Numbered from the stretch's first letter, positions 24,817-35,846 are shown. The stretch is 64,000 nt of DNA from CAVPHV01 sp963704825 (GCA_963704825.1 CAVPHV010000005.1:310001-374000), one strand, 5' to 3'. Numbers and translations are program-made. Notes: generated by a model from the sequence alone, not told the origin.

Positions 24817-27287
24817 TCCGTGTCGTTGCGCGAGGTCAACAGAGCATCCATCTCGAGCCGGGCGGCATCGAGCTTGGCGCGAGTGCTCAGAATCCTCCGA
24901 TCGAGGGTTTGGAGCCGCAGTTCGGCGGCATCGATGTCCTCCGCCGCCGCATCGGGTGACTTTCGGCGCGCCTCCAATTCGCTCTCGAGGCGAGGGCGTT
25001 GGTGCTCGAGGGTCCTGAGTCGTTGCGCCGCAACCTGGATCCGCTCTTCCACGGCACGTAGCTTGGCGTGCTCCTTCGTTTCCGGCCCGGCCACCAAGTC
25101 GAACGGCGCACCGGCGATGACGGCCGCACTCATCGGGAGCCGTGCGAGGACGTCCGCCGTCTTCAGGCCGAAGGGTCCAACAAAGTCGGCCCGGCGCAGC
25201 TCCGTGGGAACGAACACGAAGGCCGCCCCCGCCGAGATCTGGGCGATCTCAACTGCCTGGGGTGTCACGATGCATTGCACATCGGCAGGGATCCTCGCAT
25301 CGCTGATCGTGGTCCGCAGTTCCTGCTCGGCCGCTTCGCGGGTCATGTCGGCTTCGGCCACACCAATGATGCGGATACTGCTGCGGGACCATTCGGCGGT
25401 TCGGGTGAAGAGATACGCGGTGAGGAGCGCCAGTCGACTGGCGTCATCGCCCTGCCACCAGACGTCGATCCGGCGGTTCTTCAGCGGCAAGGCGGCAAAC
25501 GCCCCCCAGCGGTGTTCATCACTCAACATGCTGACCACGTTGACGCCGAGCCGATAGATCTCACGAACGGCTTGGGCATAGCCGACGAGATGATGCTCCT
25601 CGGTCTCCTCCGGCCAACCGAACAACACGGTGTTCGCCTTGAGCGGCCCGAGCCCAAACGACTGGACGATAACGGGGAGGGCCTCCATGGCGTCGGGGGC
25701 CAACACTGCGCGACCGTGCACGTCGAGTTGGAGCCGTGCAATCTGGGCCTCGAGCAGCTCCTGCTGCTCTCGCCGCTCTTTGCGCTTCACCGCTCCCTCT
25801 CCGACGACGATCTGTACGGCAGCGGTCAGACCGCTGGCTCCCTCGAGCCAGGACGCAAACTCCAAAAGACGCTCGCGTCGGCGCGGATCCGCCGAGAATG
25901 CGAGGACCTGGGGTCGCCAGCTGCGAGGATTCGCCTCCTCCGCCGTCATGGCTCTGATACTCTCCTTGGCCCGCTGGAAGTAGTACGAACGGCTGGCGTC
26001 CGCCCACCGCTTCGGCCGGTCCAGGCGCCGCAGATACTGGTGGATCCCCAACAGCACCAAGATCGCAGCAGCCCCGGCAACGGCGTTGATCGCCAACATG
26101 GCGCCGACGCACAAGATGGTCCCCAGCAGGCTGAGCCGGCGGTCGAAGAAGCGGAAGCGGGGACGGAAGGAAGGGCTCGCCGCCCTGGCTTCGTAGTACG
26201 TCGCGTAGTTCAGCAAACCGTACGAGATCAGGAAGAACATCGACACGATCGGGGCGATCGCATTCAGATTCCCGATGGCAACGGTACCCAGAGCAATTGC
26301 CAGGGAAAGGAGAACGGCGCGGCGCGGATTTGATGTCGGACCGTGGCCCTTGGCGAAGATATTGAGGACGGGAAACACCCGGTCGGACGCCAGCGACTGG
26401 AGGATGCGAGGTGCTCCCAGGAAGGACGCCATGGCCGACGAGAGCGTTGCGGCGACGACCCCGGCACTGATCAGAGGACCGAACCATGCGATGGAACCCA
26501 TGATGCCCGTGTCTTCGATCAGCTCCTCCGACGAAGCGTTGCCGGCCAGGAGCACCGCGACGGACACATAGATCACCACCGACACGCCGACGGCCATGAA
26601 GGTACCCAACGGCAGGCTGCGTCCGGGATCTCGGAGATCGCCTGACATGCTCACACCTTGGGTGAAACCGGTCACGGCTGGGAAGAAGATCGCAAACAGA
26701 GCCCAGAACCCGAGTACCGAGGCGGGAGGAGACCAACCGCTTGAAGCCGTCGTGGGGTTGAAGCCGGAGATGCCACCGAGGTAGAAGGAGGCGAGCGCGG
26801 CTACGAGGAACGCCATCACGACAAACTGGAACCGACTGGCCGCGTCTGCGCCGAGCCACGAGAAGCCGAACAACACCATGACTGCGGCGACGGCAACGAC
26901 CTGGGGCGCCTGGCCCGCCTCGATGCCGCTCATCGACGCGACTGCCTCGCCGAAACCGACGGCGTAGAACGCGATCGACACCGACTGGGCAAGGAAGAGC
27001 ACGATGCCGATCGCTCCTCCGAATTCGACCCCGAGCGTGCGCGAGATCATGTAGTAGTCGCCGCCACCCTTGACATCGATGTTGGTCGCGATCGCCGCAA
27101 GCGAGATGCTGGTCAGCACCGAGACCGCGTTGGCAATCGCAATGATGATGAGAGCATTTCGCAGTCCGGCACTGCCCACCACAAAGCCGAGTCGCAGAAA
27201 GAGGATGATGCCGAGAATGGTCAGGATCGACGGCGTGAAGACGCCGACAAAGGTGCCGAGCGTACCTTGGGTCTTCTGCTCGGTCAC
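24813..27287 (-). CDS. APC-superfamily permease, cation-chloride cotransporter type
   Basis: This is an 824-aa membrane protein. The first 410 residues form about twelve membrane segments and start with GTFVGVFTPSILTILGIIL, the signature of bacterial cation-chloride cotransporter homologues in the APC superfamily, followed by GGGDYYMISRTLG. Residues from about 430 form a large cytoplasmic domain, as in CCC proteins, and about 720-820 look like a charged coiled coil with many Arg, Glu and Leu. Proposed substrates are ions or amino acids. The last codon is part of the CTAG that bounds a MITE-like element, so the natural C-terminus may have been altered. Confidence 0.8.
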   Translation of the reverse strand: MTEQKTQGTLGTFVGVFTPSILTILGIILFLRLGFVVGSAGLRNALIIIAIANAVSVLTSISLAAIATNIDVKGGGDYYMISRTLGVEFGGAIGIVLFLAQSVSIAFYAVGFGEAVASMSGIEAGQAPQVVAVAAVMVLFGFSWLGADAASRFQFVVMAFLVAALASFYLGGISGFNPTTASSGWSPPASVLGFWALFAIFFPAVTGFTQGVSMSGDLRDPGRSLPLGTFMAVGVSVVIYVSVAVLLAGNASSEELIEDTGIMGSIAWFGPLISAGVVAATLSSAMASFLGAPRILQSLASDRVFPVLNIFAKGHGPTSNPRRAVLLSLAIALGTVAIGNLNAIAPIVSMFFLISYGLLNYATYYEARAASPSFRPRFRFFDRRLSLLGTILCVGAMLAINAVAGAAAILVLLGIHQYLRRLDRPKRWADASRSYYFQRAKESIRAMTAEEANPRSWRPQVLAFSADPRRRERLLEFASWLEGASGLTAAVQIVVGEGAVKRKERREQQELLEAQIARLQLDVHGRAVLAPDAMEALPVIVQSFGLGPLKANTVLFGWPEETEEHHLVGYAQAVREIYRLGVNVVSMLSDEHRWGAFAALPLKNRRIDVWWQGDDASRLALLTAYLFTRTAEWSRSSIRIIGVAEADMTREAAEQELRTTISDARIPADVQCIVTPQAVEIAQISAGAAFVFVPTELRRADFVGPFGLKTADVLARLPMSAAVIAGAPFDLVAGPETKEHAKLRAVEERIQVAAQRLRTLEHQRPRLESELEARRKSPDAAAEDIDAAELRLQTLDRRILSTRAKLDAARLEMDALLTSRNDTD

Positions 27288-27375
27288 AAGGCGTTGGACC
27301 TTCCCGGGGCCGCACGACGGATTCGCGCAGAGCGCGCCGAATCGTAGATGAAACGAACGGCACTTGGCGGGACCA

Positions 27376-27396
27376 CGGTCCAGTATCTATGGACCG
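27376..27396. terminator. Small hairpin downstream of the MBL gene
   Basis: CGGTCCA at 27376-27382 and its exact complement at 27390-27396 flank a 7-nt loop, 58 bp beyond the stop of the MBL-fold gene. It lacks a T tract in either direction, so a terminator role is weak. The rest of the 166-bp gap holds no gene. Confidence 0.25.
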
Positions 27397-27453
27397 CAGT
27401 TCGTCGACCACACCCGGAGCACGGCAACCGCGCCCGAATCATCGGCGTCTGGA

Positions 27454-28086
27454 TCAGGGTGTGTAGGCGTCACCCCAGTTGAGGCTCACGAACTCGATGC
27501 CGTCCTTGGCCAGTACGGAGCCGATCAGGCCGTAGAGCCAGCCCCGGCCGGGTGTGGTGAGGTAGAAGTCGTGAACCGGCACCACCTGCTGCGGAGCCAG
27601 CCGGCGGGCAAACTCAACCGATGCGGTCGCCGATCCCCACGGCGTCATCAGGGGCAGCGCAAGCACCCGGCCGGTGAAGGTCGGCTGGTAGCTGTCACCC
27701 GGCTGGGTATAGAGATCGCCGACCGAGTAGCTCCGGTTGGGTGGGCGTGCCCCCGTCGGGACTTCCTCATGGAGCACATCCTCCGAGAGGACCCCATCGG
27801 GATTGGCCGTCACGACTTCGATGCCGTGCGGCTCGAGCAGCGCCCCCACGGCCTCGTTGGAGTGGACCTCCACGTCGTTGCCGCGGTCGATCACCCACTT
27901 CACGAACGCGGGACTGACATGGTCACCGTGTTCGTGCGTGATCAAGATTCGATGGACGTCGCCGATCGTGTCCAAGTCGATCTCGCCCGATTCGAAGGTG
28001 TGGAACCCCGGATCGAACATCGTGATCACACCGAAGTCATCGGCGACCAGCACACAGGAATCGGTCAACCGCCGTATCTCAGCCAT
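27454..28086 (-). CDS. MBL-fold metal-dependent hydrolase (UlaG-like)
   Basis: This 210-aa metallo-beta-lactamase-fold protein has the metal-binding motif HEHGDH at residues 51-56, an early MFDPG, and VHDF near the C-terminus, which together form a dinuclear metal site of the UlaG-like type. Substrates of this branch range from lactones to phosphodiesters and cannot be assigned. Its start lies 18 bp downstream of the stop of the saccharopine-dehydrogenase-like gene on the same strand, so the two are probably cotranscribed. Confidence 0.8.
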   Translation of the reverse strand: MAEIRRLTDSCVLVADDFGVITMFDPGFHTFESGEIDLDTIGDVHRILITHEHGDHVSPAFVKWVIDRGNDVEVHSNEAVGALLEPHGIEVVTANPDGVLSEDVLHEEVPTGARPPNRSYSVGDLYTQPGDSYQPTFTGRVLALPLMTPWGSATASVEFARRLAPQQVVPVHDFYLTTPGRGWLYGLIGSVLAKDGIEFVSLNWGDAYTP

Positions 28087-28104
28087 GGTTCTCTCCTCGT
28101 TGGT

Positions 28105-29274
28105 TCACAGTATGTGGGAGACCGTCACCTGGGTGATGATCCCTCGTTCCTCGAGTTCCTTCAGGAACGGCTCGGGTTCAAAGGCACGCTCTGGAGGATG
28201 GACACCTGGAGCCACCTTGCCGGCCGCCATCCATGCCGCGGCGCGAGCGGGTAGCACCCCGGTGGGGAGGGCGCCCTTGAGGGTCAGCATCCCCATGCGG
28301 AAGGTCACCGGCGCACCGTCGGCCGTCCCGGAGACCTCAGATACGATCTCCTTTGCCCAGTCGCCGGGAGGATTCTCCGGCGCCGTCAAGATCGCATAGG
28401 CAGACGGAACGAAGTCGGCCATCATCGCAATCATCACATCACGGGGAACCACGGTTTCGCCACCGACGGAGACGGGTTCGGTCCGATCGAACCCGAAGTC
28501 GGCGAGCACCCTGACCTTCTCTACCGTCTCGCGGTCCATTCCCCAGAAGTTGATCTTGAAGAACACGTCACGAACGCCCTTGGCAGCGAAGCTCACCGGC
28601 AACGTAGCCACCTCGGAATGCAGCGACAGGTGCATCGGGAGGATGCCGAGTGGACCGGTGAACTGGTAGTCCTCAAACTCGGTCAGCGGCTCGCAGGACA
28701 CGAACTCGCCGTTGCGGTACACCATCGGCTCCTGCGTCATCTCGTCGATGATCGTCGGCACCGCGTAGGTGAACCGCATGGTGCCAGGCGGTGGTGGCTT
28801 CACCCCGTCGTAGATGCGGATGGCGTCGATGGTGTCGAGGCGGTCGGCGGCGTAGCGGGCCAGGATGTTGGGTGCGCCCGGAGCCGAGCCCATGCCGAGC
28901 ACCGCAGACACACCGGCGGCGGCAAACCGGTCGTTCAGTTCCAACTGCTTGCGAGTGCCGTGGAACAGACCGCCGAGGTCGACATAGTGCGTGCCGGCCG
29001 CCAGGCAGGCCTCCATCACGGCCAGATTGGTGTAGTAGACCGTGGCGTTGACACAGGCGTCGGCGGGTTCGAGCAGAGCCACGAGGCCGCCATGATCGTT
29101 GAGGTCGACCTCGACCGTCGAAAGCGTCGGACTGTCGAGGTAGTCGGCGACCGCGGCCGCCGCCTCCATGTCTCGGTCGGCGAGCACCACCTCGTCGACC
29201 CGGGGATTGATGGTGAGGTCCTCAACGGCCAACGCCCCCATCTTCCCAGCCCCACCGAGCACGACGATCCGCAT
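28105..29274 (-). CDS. Saccharopine dehydrogenase-like NAD(P)-binding protein
   Basis: The 389-aa product opens with a Rossmann nucleotide motif (VVLGGAGKMGALAVEDL) and has the saccharopine-dehydrogenase-like order of domains, including ACVNATVYYTNLAVMEACLAAG and YVDLGGLFHGT. It probably oxidises or reduces an amino acid or imine in the cytoplasm, but true lysine-pathway function is not shown. The start at 29274 follows AAGGAG by 7 nt. An MBL-fold hydrolase follows closely and may act on the same compound. Confidence 0.75.
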   Translation of the reverse strand: MRIVVLGGAGKMGALAVEDLTINPRVDEVVLADRDMEAAAAVADYLDSPTLSTVEVDLNDHGGLVALLEPADACVNATVYYTNLAVMEACLAAGTHYVDLGGLFHGTRKQLELNDRFAAAGVSAVLGMGSAPGAPNILARYAADRLDTIDAIRIYDGVKPPPPGTMRFTYAVPTIIDEMTQEPMVYRNGEFVSCEPLTEFEDYQFTGPLGILPMHLSLHSEVATLPVSFAAKGVRDVFFKINFWGMDRETVEKVRVLADFGFDRTEPVSVGGETVVPRDVMIAMMADFVPSAYAILTAPENPPGDWAKEIVSEVSGTADGAPVTFRMGMLTLKGALPTGVLPARAAAWMAAGKVAPGVHPPERAFEPEPFLKELEERGIITQVTVSHIL

Positions 29275-29432
29275 CAGGCACTCCTTGATCGAAGCCGAAC
29301 CACGACGCGATGCTACCGCCAGGTCGGGGCGGTAGCGTCGTGCGGGTGGCTGGGCCAGATCGGCTGAAGTCCCAGGTCGGCGGATAGTGCCACAACGCGA
29401 CTCGGGCGATCGGGACGCTGGGTCTAGGCTGG

Positions 29433-29465
29433 CAGCGACCGGCCTCGAAGCCGGTGATTGCGCTG
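29433..29465 (+). promoter_or_regulatory. Hairpin in the leader of the BMP importer operon
   Basis: CAGCGACCGGC at 29433-29443 pairs with GCCGGT at 29450-29455 and CGCTG at 29461-29465, leaving a CTCGAA loop and a GATTG bulge. It stands 15 nt upstream of the AAGGAG ribosome site of the binding-protein gene. It could affect mRNA stability or translation; it does not match a riboswitch known to me. Confidence 0.35.
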
Positions 29466-29496
29466 GCTCACGGTCTCGAGAAGGAGAACCAACAAG

Positions 29497-30849
29497 ATGA
29501 GCGGACGACGTTGGGCACCGTTGTTGATATTGCTGGTTGTGTTCGCCATGGTTGCCGCCGCCTGCGGCGACGATGACGACGCCACCACGACCACCGCGGA
29601 GGCTGGAGGCGAAACCACCACCACCGCCGCAGGTGGAGAAACCACCACCACCGCAGCGGGTGGAGAGACCACCACCACTGCTGGCGGCGAAACCACCACC
29701 ACCGCCGAAGCAATGACCGTCCCCGAGGACTTCCAGGTCGGCATGATCCTGGTTGGTCCCCAGAACGACCGCGGCTGGTCGCAAGCACACTACGACGCCG
29801 GCCTCTACATGATGGGCAAGCTCGGTTTGCCAGAGTCGAACCTCATCGTGCTCGACAAGATGAACACAGCGGATCGTCCCGAGACGACGATTCCCGACGT
29901 GGTCGCCGACATGGTCGACCAGGGCGCCGACCTGATCTTCGCCACCTCCGATGACATGAAGGACGGCATCGAAGAAGCCGCCGCGGCGTTCCCTGAGGTG
30001 CCGATGGTCTGGTCTTCGGGCGACAACGCCTGGGTCGAGGGCAAGGACTATCGCGCCGACCTCACCAATCTGGCCAATATCATGGGTCGGATGGAGTACG
30101 GCAAGGCGATCGCCGGCTGCGCCGCAGCCCTGACCACCGACACCGGCAAGATCTCCTACCTCGGACCGCTGATCAACGACGAGACCCGTCGCCTGGTCAA
30201 CTCCGCCTACCTCGGAGCGCAGTACTGCTACGAGAACTACGCCGGCGGCGACCCTGCCGCGCTGGGCTTTGACGTCAAGTGGATCGGCTTCTGGTTCAAC
30301 ATCCCGGGCTTCACCCTCGACCCGACCCAGGTCACCAATGAGTTCCTGGCAGCCGGTTCGGATGTAGTGATCTCGGGCATTGACACCACCGAAGCGCTGG
30401 TCCGTGCCGGCCAGGCACAGGAATCCGGCGAAGCCGTATGGGCGATCCCCTACGACTACCAGGATGCCTGCGCTGAAGCACCGGACGCCTGCCTGGGCGT
30501 GCCCTACTTCCATTGGGGCCCGTCGTACCTGCAGACCGCCAACAATGTGCTCGACGGCACCTTCAGCAACGAGTTCTGGTGGCTCGGCCCCGACTGGACC
30601 GACATCAACAACCAGGACACGACGGCGATTGGCTGGGTCACCGGAGCCGGCCTCGCCCCAGAGGCGGCGACGACGCTCGACACCTTCATCGCAGGTCTGG
30701 CCAGCGGCGATATCGACCTCTGGGTCGGTCCGCTGAACTACCAGGACGGTTCGGCATGGCTCGCCGATGGCGAGAAGGCCAGCGACTTCCAGGTGTGGTA
30801 CACCGAGCAGCTGCTCGAGGGCATCGTGGGTGCCAGCGCTGCTGAATAG
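29497..30849 (+). CDS. BMP-family ABC transporter substrate-binding lipoprotein
   Basis: This 450-aa surface lipoprotein binds the substrate of the importer encoded downstream. The signal ends at the lipobox VAAAC (Cys23), followed by GDDDD and a TTTT-rich linker to about residue 72. The binding domain has the PnrA/Bmp layout: VGMILVGPQNDRGWSQAHY, then DQGADLIFATSDDM, and SDVVISGIDTTEALV. Such proteins usually carry nucleosides, though sugars are possible. Start chosen at the ATG at 29497, 10 nt after AAGGAG. It heads a four-gene operon. Confidence 0.85.
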   Translation: MSGRRWAPLLILLVVFAMVAAACGDDDDATTTTAEAGGETTTTAAGGETTTTAAGGETTTTAGGETTTTAEAMTVPEDFQVGMILVGPQNDRGWSQAHYDAGLYMMGKLGLPESNLIVLDKMNTADRPETTIPDVVADMVDQGADLIFATSDDMKDGIEEAAAAFPEVPMVWSSGDNAWVEGKDYRADLTNLANIMGRMEYGKAIAGCAAALTTDTGKISYLGPLINDETRRLVNSAYLGAQYCYENYAGGDPAALGFDVKWIGFWFNIPGFTLDPTQVTNEFLAAGSDVVISGIDTTEALVRAGQAQESGEAVWAIPYDYQDACAEAPDACLGVPYFHWGPSYLQTANNVLDGTFSNEFWWLGPDWTDINNQDTTAIGWVTGAGLAPEAATTLDTFIAGLASGDIDLWVGPLNYQDGSAWLADGEKASDFQVWYTEQLLEGIVGASAAE

Positions 30850-30852
30850 CGG

Positions 30853-32342
<1,490 letters not shown>

Positions 32343-32346
<4 letters not shown>

Positions 32347-33416
32347 GCGACTGGTTCTCCCGCGCCAAAGGCCCGCTGCTATCCGTCGGGTTGGCGCTCG
32401 CCGCCACCGTGGTGCTGCTGCTCGTCGTCGGTGCTCCCCCCTTCGACGCCTTGCGTCAGGTCTTCGACGGTTCGCTGGGACGGCTCTCCAAGATCCCCGA
32501 CACCCTGCTCGCCTGGGTGCCGTTGACGCTGGCGTCGGCCGGGCTCATCGTCACCTTCCAGGCCGGGATGTGGAATCTCGGGGTCGAGGGCCAGATCGTG
32601 ATGGGGGCGATCGGCTCGGCCTGGGTGGTGAGAGAGATCAGCGGCCCGGCCGCGTTGGTGATTCTGCTGGCCGTCGTGGTCGGAGCCCTGTTCGGCGTTG
32701 GCTGGGCCCTGATCCCGGGATGGTTGCGAACCCGGTTCGGCGTGCACGAGATCTTCTCCGGCGTCGCGCTCAACTTCCTGGCCGGTTCGCTTGCGGTGTT
32801 CCTGATCATCGGGCCGTGGTCTCGCCAGGGCATCGCTTCGACCAGTGGAACGGATCCGTTCAACGAGTCGTACTGGCTCCCCACCGCCGGAGCGGACGAC
32901 TACTCGTGGCTTGCCATCCTGATCGCGATCGTCGCGGTGATCGGCGTCGCCGGGTTGATGGCGGGAACCCGCTACGGGCTGCGGTTGAAGGCGGTCGGCA
33001 AGAACTCCAACAGCGCTTTCCTCATGGGCATCCCGACCAGCGCCTACATGCTATCGGCCTTCGCCATTTGCGGGGCGCTCGCGGGCGTGGCCGGGACCGT
33101 CCAGGCGCTCGCCTTTCACCACAAACTGGTGCCCTCGATATCGGGCGGCTACGGGTTCCTTGCCATTCTGGTGGTGCTGTTGGCCGGGTTCCGGGCGGTC
33201 TGGACTGCTCCCATCGCACTCTTCTTCGCCGCGGTGCTGGTCGGCAGTACCCAACTGTCGCTGCGGCTCGACATCGACTCGTCGCTGGCCGGCGTCATGC
33301 AGGGCATGCTGGTCCTGTTCATCCTCCTCGTCGGTGGCTGGCAGGCCCGCCGCACCCCGGTTCCGGGCGGCGAAACGCTCGAGGTGACTCCTGCCGACGA
33401 GCTCGGGCGGAGCTGA
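32343..33416 (+). CDS. BMP-type ABC importer permease, subunit 1
   Basis: This 357-aa protein has about nine membrane segments and the bacterial inner-membrane-translocator pattern: GMWNLGVEGQIVMGAIGSAW early, FSGVALNFLAG in the middle and YGLRLKAVGKNSNSAFLMGI toward the C-terminal third. It pairs with the next permease to form the pore. The GTG start overlaps the ATPase stop (GTGA), so their translation is coupled. Confidence 0.85.
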
Positions 33417-33421
33417 CAGAC

Positions 33422-34360
33422 ATGGAAGTCCTCGCCGCCATCATTGCCGCCGCCACCCCGCTGGTGTTCGCTTCCATCGGCGAGACGATCACCGAAAAGG
33501 CCGGTGTGGTGAACCTCTCGCTCGACGGCAGCATCCTGCTGTCGGCCATGACCGGGTTCGCCGCCGCCTATGCGACCGACAGCGTGATCGTCGGCTTCCT
33601 GGCGGCGATGGCGGTCTCCGCCGTGGTCGCCACCCTCGTTGCCTTCTCGAGCATCAATCTGCGGCTCAACCAGATTGCGGTCGGGTTCGTGCTGTTCCTG
33701 CTGACACGGCAGCTGGCGTTGTTTCTCGGCGACTCGTATGTGGGCGTCAACGGCCCCAAGGTCCCCGCCTGGGACATCCCACTCCTGTCGGACATACCGT
33801 TCTTTGGGGCGGTGCTGTTCCAGCACAACGTCTCGGTCTACGCCAGCTTCATCGTGATCGCCCTGGCCTGGTGGTTCATCTACCGAACCAGACCAGGCCT
33901 GGTACTCCAAGGTGTCGGGGAGCGACCGGAGGCGGCCTTCGCTCGTGGGGTCCAAGTCAACCGGCTGCGCTATGTGTACACCATCGTCGGTGGTGCGCTG
34001 GTCGGGGCGGCGGGCGCCGCAGTCTCACTTGACCAGATCGCCGGCTGGCGCGAAAACCTGACCACCAACCTGGGATGGATTGCGTTGGCCTTCGTCATCT
34101 TCGGTGGCTGGAACCCGCTGCGCGTGGCGCTGGCCTGCTACCTGTATCGGGGCTTGTTGTTCGTCGCCGGCGAGTTCCAGGTCGAGTTCCCGGACTGGAT
34201 CCAGGTGCTCACCCAGCTCCCCTTCTTGCTGATGATCCTGATGATCACGGTGATCAACACCGATTGGTTCCGCCGCCTCGGTGATCGCTACCCACGCTGG
34301 CGCAACTTCCTGGCCTCGGCCGCGCCATCGGGCCTCGGCCAAGTGTTCGTGCGCGAGTAG
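33422..34360 (+). CDS. BMP-type ABC importer permease, subunit 2
   Basis: This 312-aa membrane protein is the second half of the translocation pore. It shows FASIGETITEKAGVVNLSLD at the N-terminus, INLRLNQIAVGFVLFLL, and GVGERPEAAFARGVQVNRLR, as in nucleoside importer permeases of the NupQ/YufQ type. It starts 5 bp after subunit 1 ends. It is the last gene of the operon, ending 4 bp from the convergent DUF429 gene. Confidence 0.85.
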   Translation: MEVLAAIIAAATPLVFASIGETITEKAGVVNLSLDGSILLSAMTGFAAAYATDSVIVGFLAAMAVSAVVATLVAFSSINLRLNQIAVGFVLFLLTRQLALFLGDSYVGVNGPKVPAWDIPLLSDIPFFGAVLFQHNVSVYASFIVIALAWWFIYRTRPGLVLQGVGERPEAAFARGVQVNRLRYVYTIVGGALVGAAGAAVSLDQIAGWRENLTTNLGWIALAFVIFGGWNPLRVALACYLYRGLLFVAGEFQVEFPDWIQVLTQLPFLLMILMITVINTDWFRRLGDRYPRWRNFLASAAPSGLGQVFVRE

Positions 34361-34364
34361 CGGG

Positions 34365-35147
34365 TCAGCGGGACGGGCGATCGAACCTCGGGACCGGATC
34401 GACTCGAATGTCATCGCGGTACCGGCCAAACGGGATGGCCACGTGGCCTTCGGCGGCGGAGCCAAAGAGCCGAACCCGCTCCTCGCCATACCGATCCCAT
34501 ACCGCGGCGATCCACGCACAGAGCCGGGCGTCAAGCCGATCCTCGATCGACTTGAGCCCACGGCCCCGGGCCGAATCGGGAACGTCGACCGCCGGACCGC
34601 GCAGCGGTGGGTCGGCACCGGCAAGCCCATCCAAGAGCCGCGCCAGGTTGCGCAGCCCAATGCGGCGGCCGTCGACGCTCACGCCCCGCTTCGCCTTGTA
34701 GAGGAGCCGCTCCGGCAGACCGAATGCCTCGATCAGCGTCGGATGGGGGTAGACCTCCAGCAGCGTGCGCGGCCCGCCCGACCATGGATCCGCAAAGTCG
34801 AGTGCGGCGAACCGAGCTGCAAGCTCTTGCCCCCGGATTCGACCGTAGCGGGAGAGGAACAGCGTTCGGTTCGAGGGATGCGGTCCGGCCTTTCGCCCGC
34901 TGTACACCCTGGCCACGTCCGCTTCACTCTGCCGCCGCCCGGTCGAGTTGGGCACGAGCAGCGGAGCATCGACGGCCACCACAGCGGGGCCGTCGAGTCG
35001 CTCGACGAGCCAGTGGACGATCTCGTCGTCGGACCCCAGTTCGCGCTCGTCGACGATCCATCCTTCGGCGTCCAGCGCGCAGACACCGGAAGGGTTGCCG
35101 TCCGACCAGGCAAGGTCGATACCAAAGCAGCGGGCAGTAGAGACCAT
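34365..35147 (-). CDS. DUF429 family protein
   Basis: This 260-aa soluble protein fits DUF429, an RNase H-like fold family of unknown activity. The N-terminus has FGIDLAWSDGNPSGVCALD with an acidic residue positioned as in RNase H folds, then VAVDAPLLVPN and LLEVYPHP. A nuclease-like role is suggested only by fold. I place the start at the ATG at 35147, without a strong ribosome site. A 17-bp motif that is also repeated upstream of the neighbouring CoA-binding gene sits at 35184-35200, in its probable promoter. Confidence 0.7.
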   Translation of the reverse strand: MVSTARCFGIDLAWSDGNPSGVCALDAEGWIVDERELGSDDEIVHWLVERLDGPAVVAVDAPLLVPNSTGRRQSEADVARVYSGRKAGPHPSNRTLFLSRYGRIRGQELAARFAALDFADPWSGGPRTLLEVYPHPTLIEAFGLPERLLYKAKRGVSVDGRRIGLRNLARLLDGLAGADPPLRGPAVDVPDSARGRGLKSIEDRLDARLCAWIAAVWDRYGEERVRLFGSAAEGHVAIPFGRYRDDIRVDPVPRFDRPSR

Positions 35148-35183
35148 CGCAGGCAGGCTACGACGATGCCCGCCGGTGTGATT

Positions 35184-35200
35184 CTGTTCGTGCGTGGCTG
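35184..35200. repeat. 17-bp repeat, copy A
   Basis: CTGTTCGTGCGTGGCTG is identical to the copy at 35793-35809 and matches the inverted copy at 35830-35846 in 15 of 17 positions. It lies 37 bp upstream of the DUF429 start codon, in the 98-bp gap between two minus-strand genes. Confidence 0.7.
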
Positions 35201-35245
35201 CCGGCGCGCCGATGCCCGGTGCGTCACCCGTGACGGAACTGCAGA

Positions 35246-35722
35246 TCAGACTCGTTTCGGGATGTTCTTGGTCGGGGCGAGCATGATCTTCATCACCTTG
35301 TGGCCGAAGTCGGCAGTCGGGTCGAACATCAGCGGGCAGCCACCGTCGATCACTGTGATCCCGTGCTGCCGCCCGTACTCTGCGGCCTCGGGAGAAACGC
35401 TGCCCCCGCCAAATCCGCGGTGCATCCAGACATACCCGATACCGACCTCGGCGCACTCCTCGATCGTGGACTGAGCGGTTGACGGCCGGGTGCCGATCAC
35501 GACGGCGTCGACGCCGCCGGGGATCGACTTCAGGTCGCGGTAGCAGGGATCGCCGTCGATCTCGTCGGCATTGGGGTTGACGGCAAACACCTCGTAGCCG
35601 CGCTCCTTCAGCCGCTGGTACACGATGTTGCTCCCGTGTCCCTTCGGGTTGCGGGAAACTCCGGTGACGCCGATTCGCTTCTTGGCGAGGAACTCTGCGG
35701 TTGCGTCCTTCATGGTGGGCAT
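35246..35722 (-). CDS. CoA-binding domain protein (YccU-like)
   Basis: This 158-aa Rossmann-fold protein matches the CoA_binding_2 family: IGVTGVSRNPKGHGSNIVYQ, VFAVNPNADEIDGDPCYRDL, and a C-terminal GCPLMFDP. Such proteins bind CoA or nucleotide-like ligands and have no defined reaction. The start at 35722 follows GGAG by 5 nt. Its 290-bp upstream region carries an inverted pair of 17-bp repeats and no gene. Confidence 0.8.
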   Translation of the reverse strand: MPTMKDATAEFLAKKRIGVTGVSRNPKGHGSNIVYQRLKERGYEVFAVNPNADEIDGDPCYRDLKSIPGGVDAVVIGTRPSTAQSTIEECAEVGIGYVWMHRGFGGGSVSPEAAEYGRQHGITVIDGGCPLMFDPTADFGHKVMKIMLAPTKNIPKRV

Positions 35723-35792
35723 AGGTGCTCCTAGGTCGACCGCCTCCAGGATGGTCCGGAAAAGAGGCCGCTTCCAGGGCTGAAGGCCTCCT

Positions 35793-35846
35793 CTGTTCGT
35801 GCGTGGCTGAGGCGCGGTTTCTGGTACCCCAGCCACGCCAGAACAG
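35793..35846. repeat. Inverted pair of 17-bp repeats upstream of the CoA-binding gene
   Basis: CTGTTCGTGCGTGGCTG at 35793-35809 faces CAGCCACGCCAGAACAG at 35830-35846 across a 20-bp spacer; 15 of 17 positions pair. A third identical copy is at 35184-35200. The pair lies about 70 bp upstream of the CoA-binding gene start, which suits either a regulator site or a dispersed palindromic repeat. I see nothing else in the 290-bp gap. Confidence 0.65.

Noticed and set aside
29580..29710. ACC-rich repeats after the lipobox of the BMP protein
   Set aside because: They encode a threonine linker common in lipoproteins of this type, and the frame is intact.
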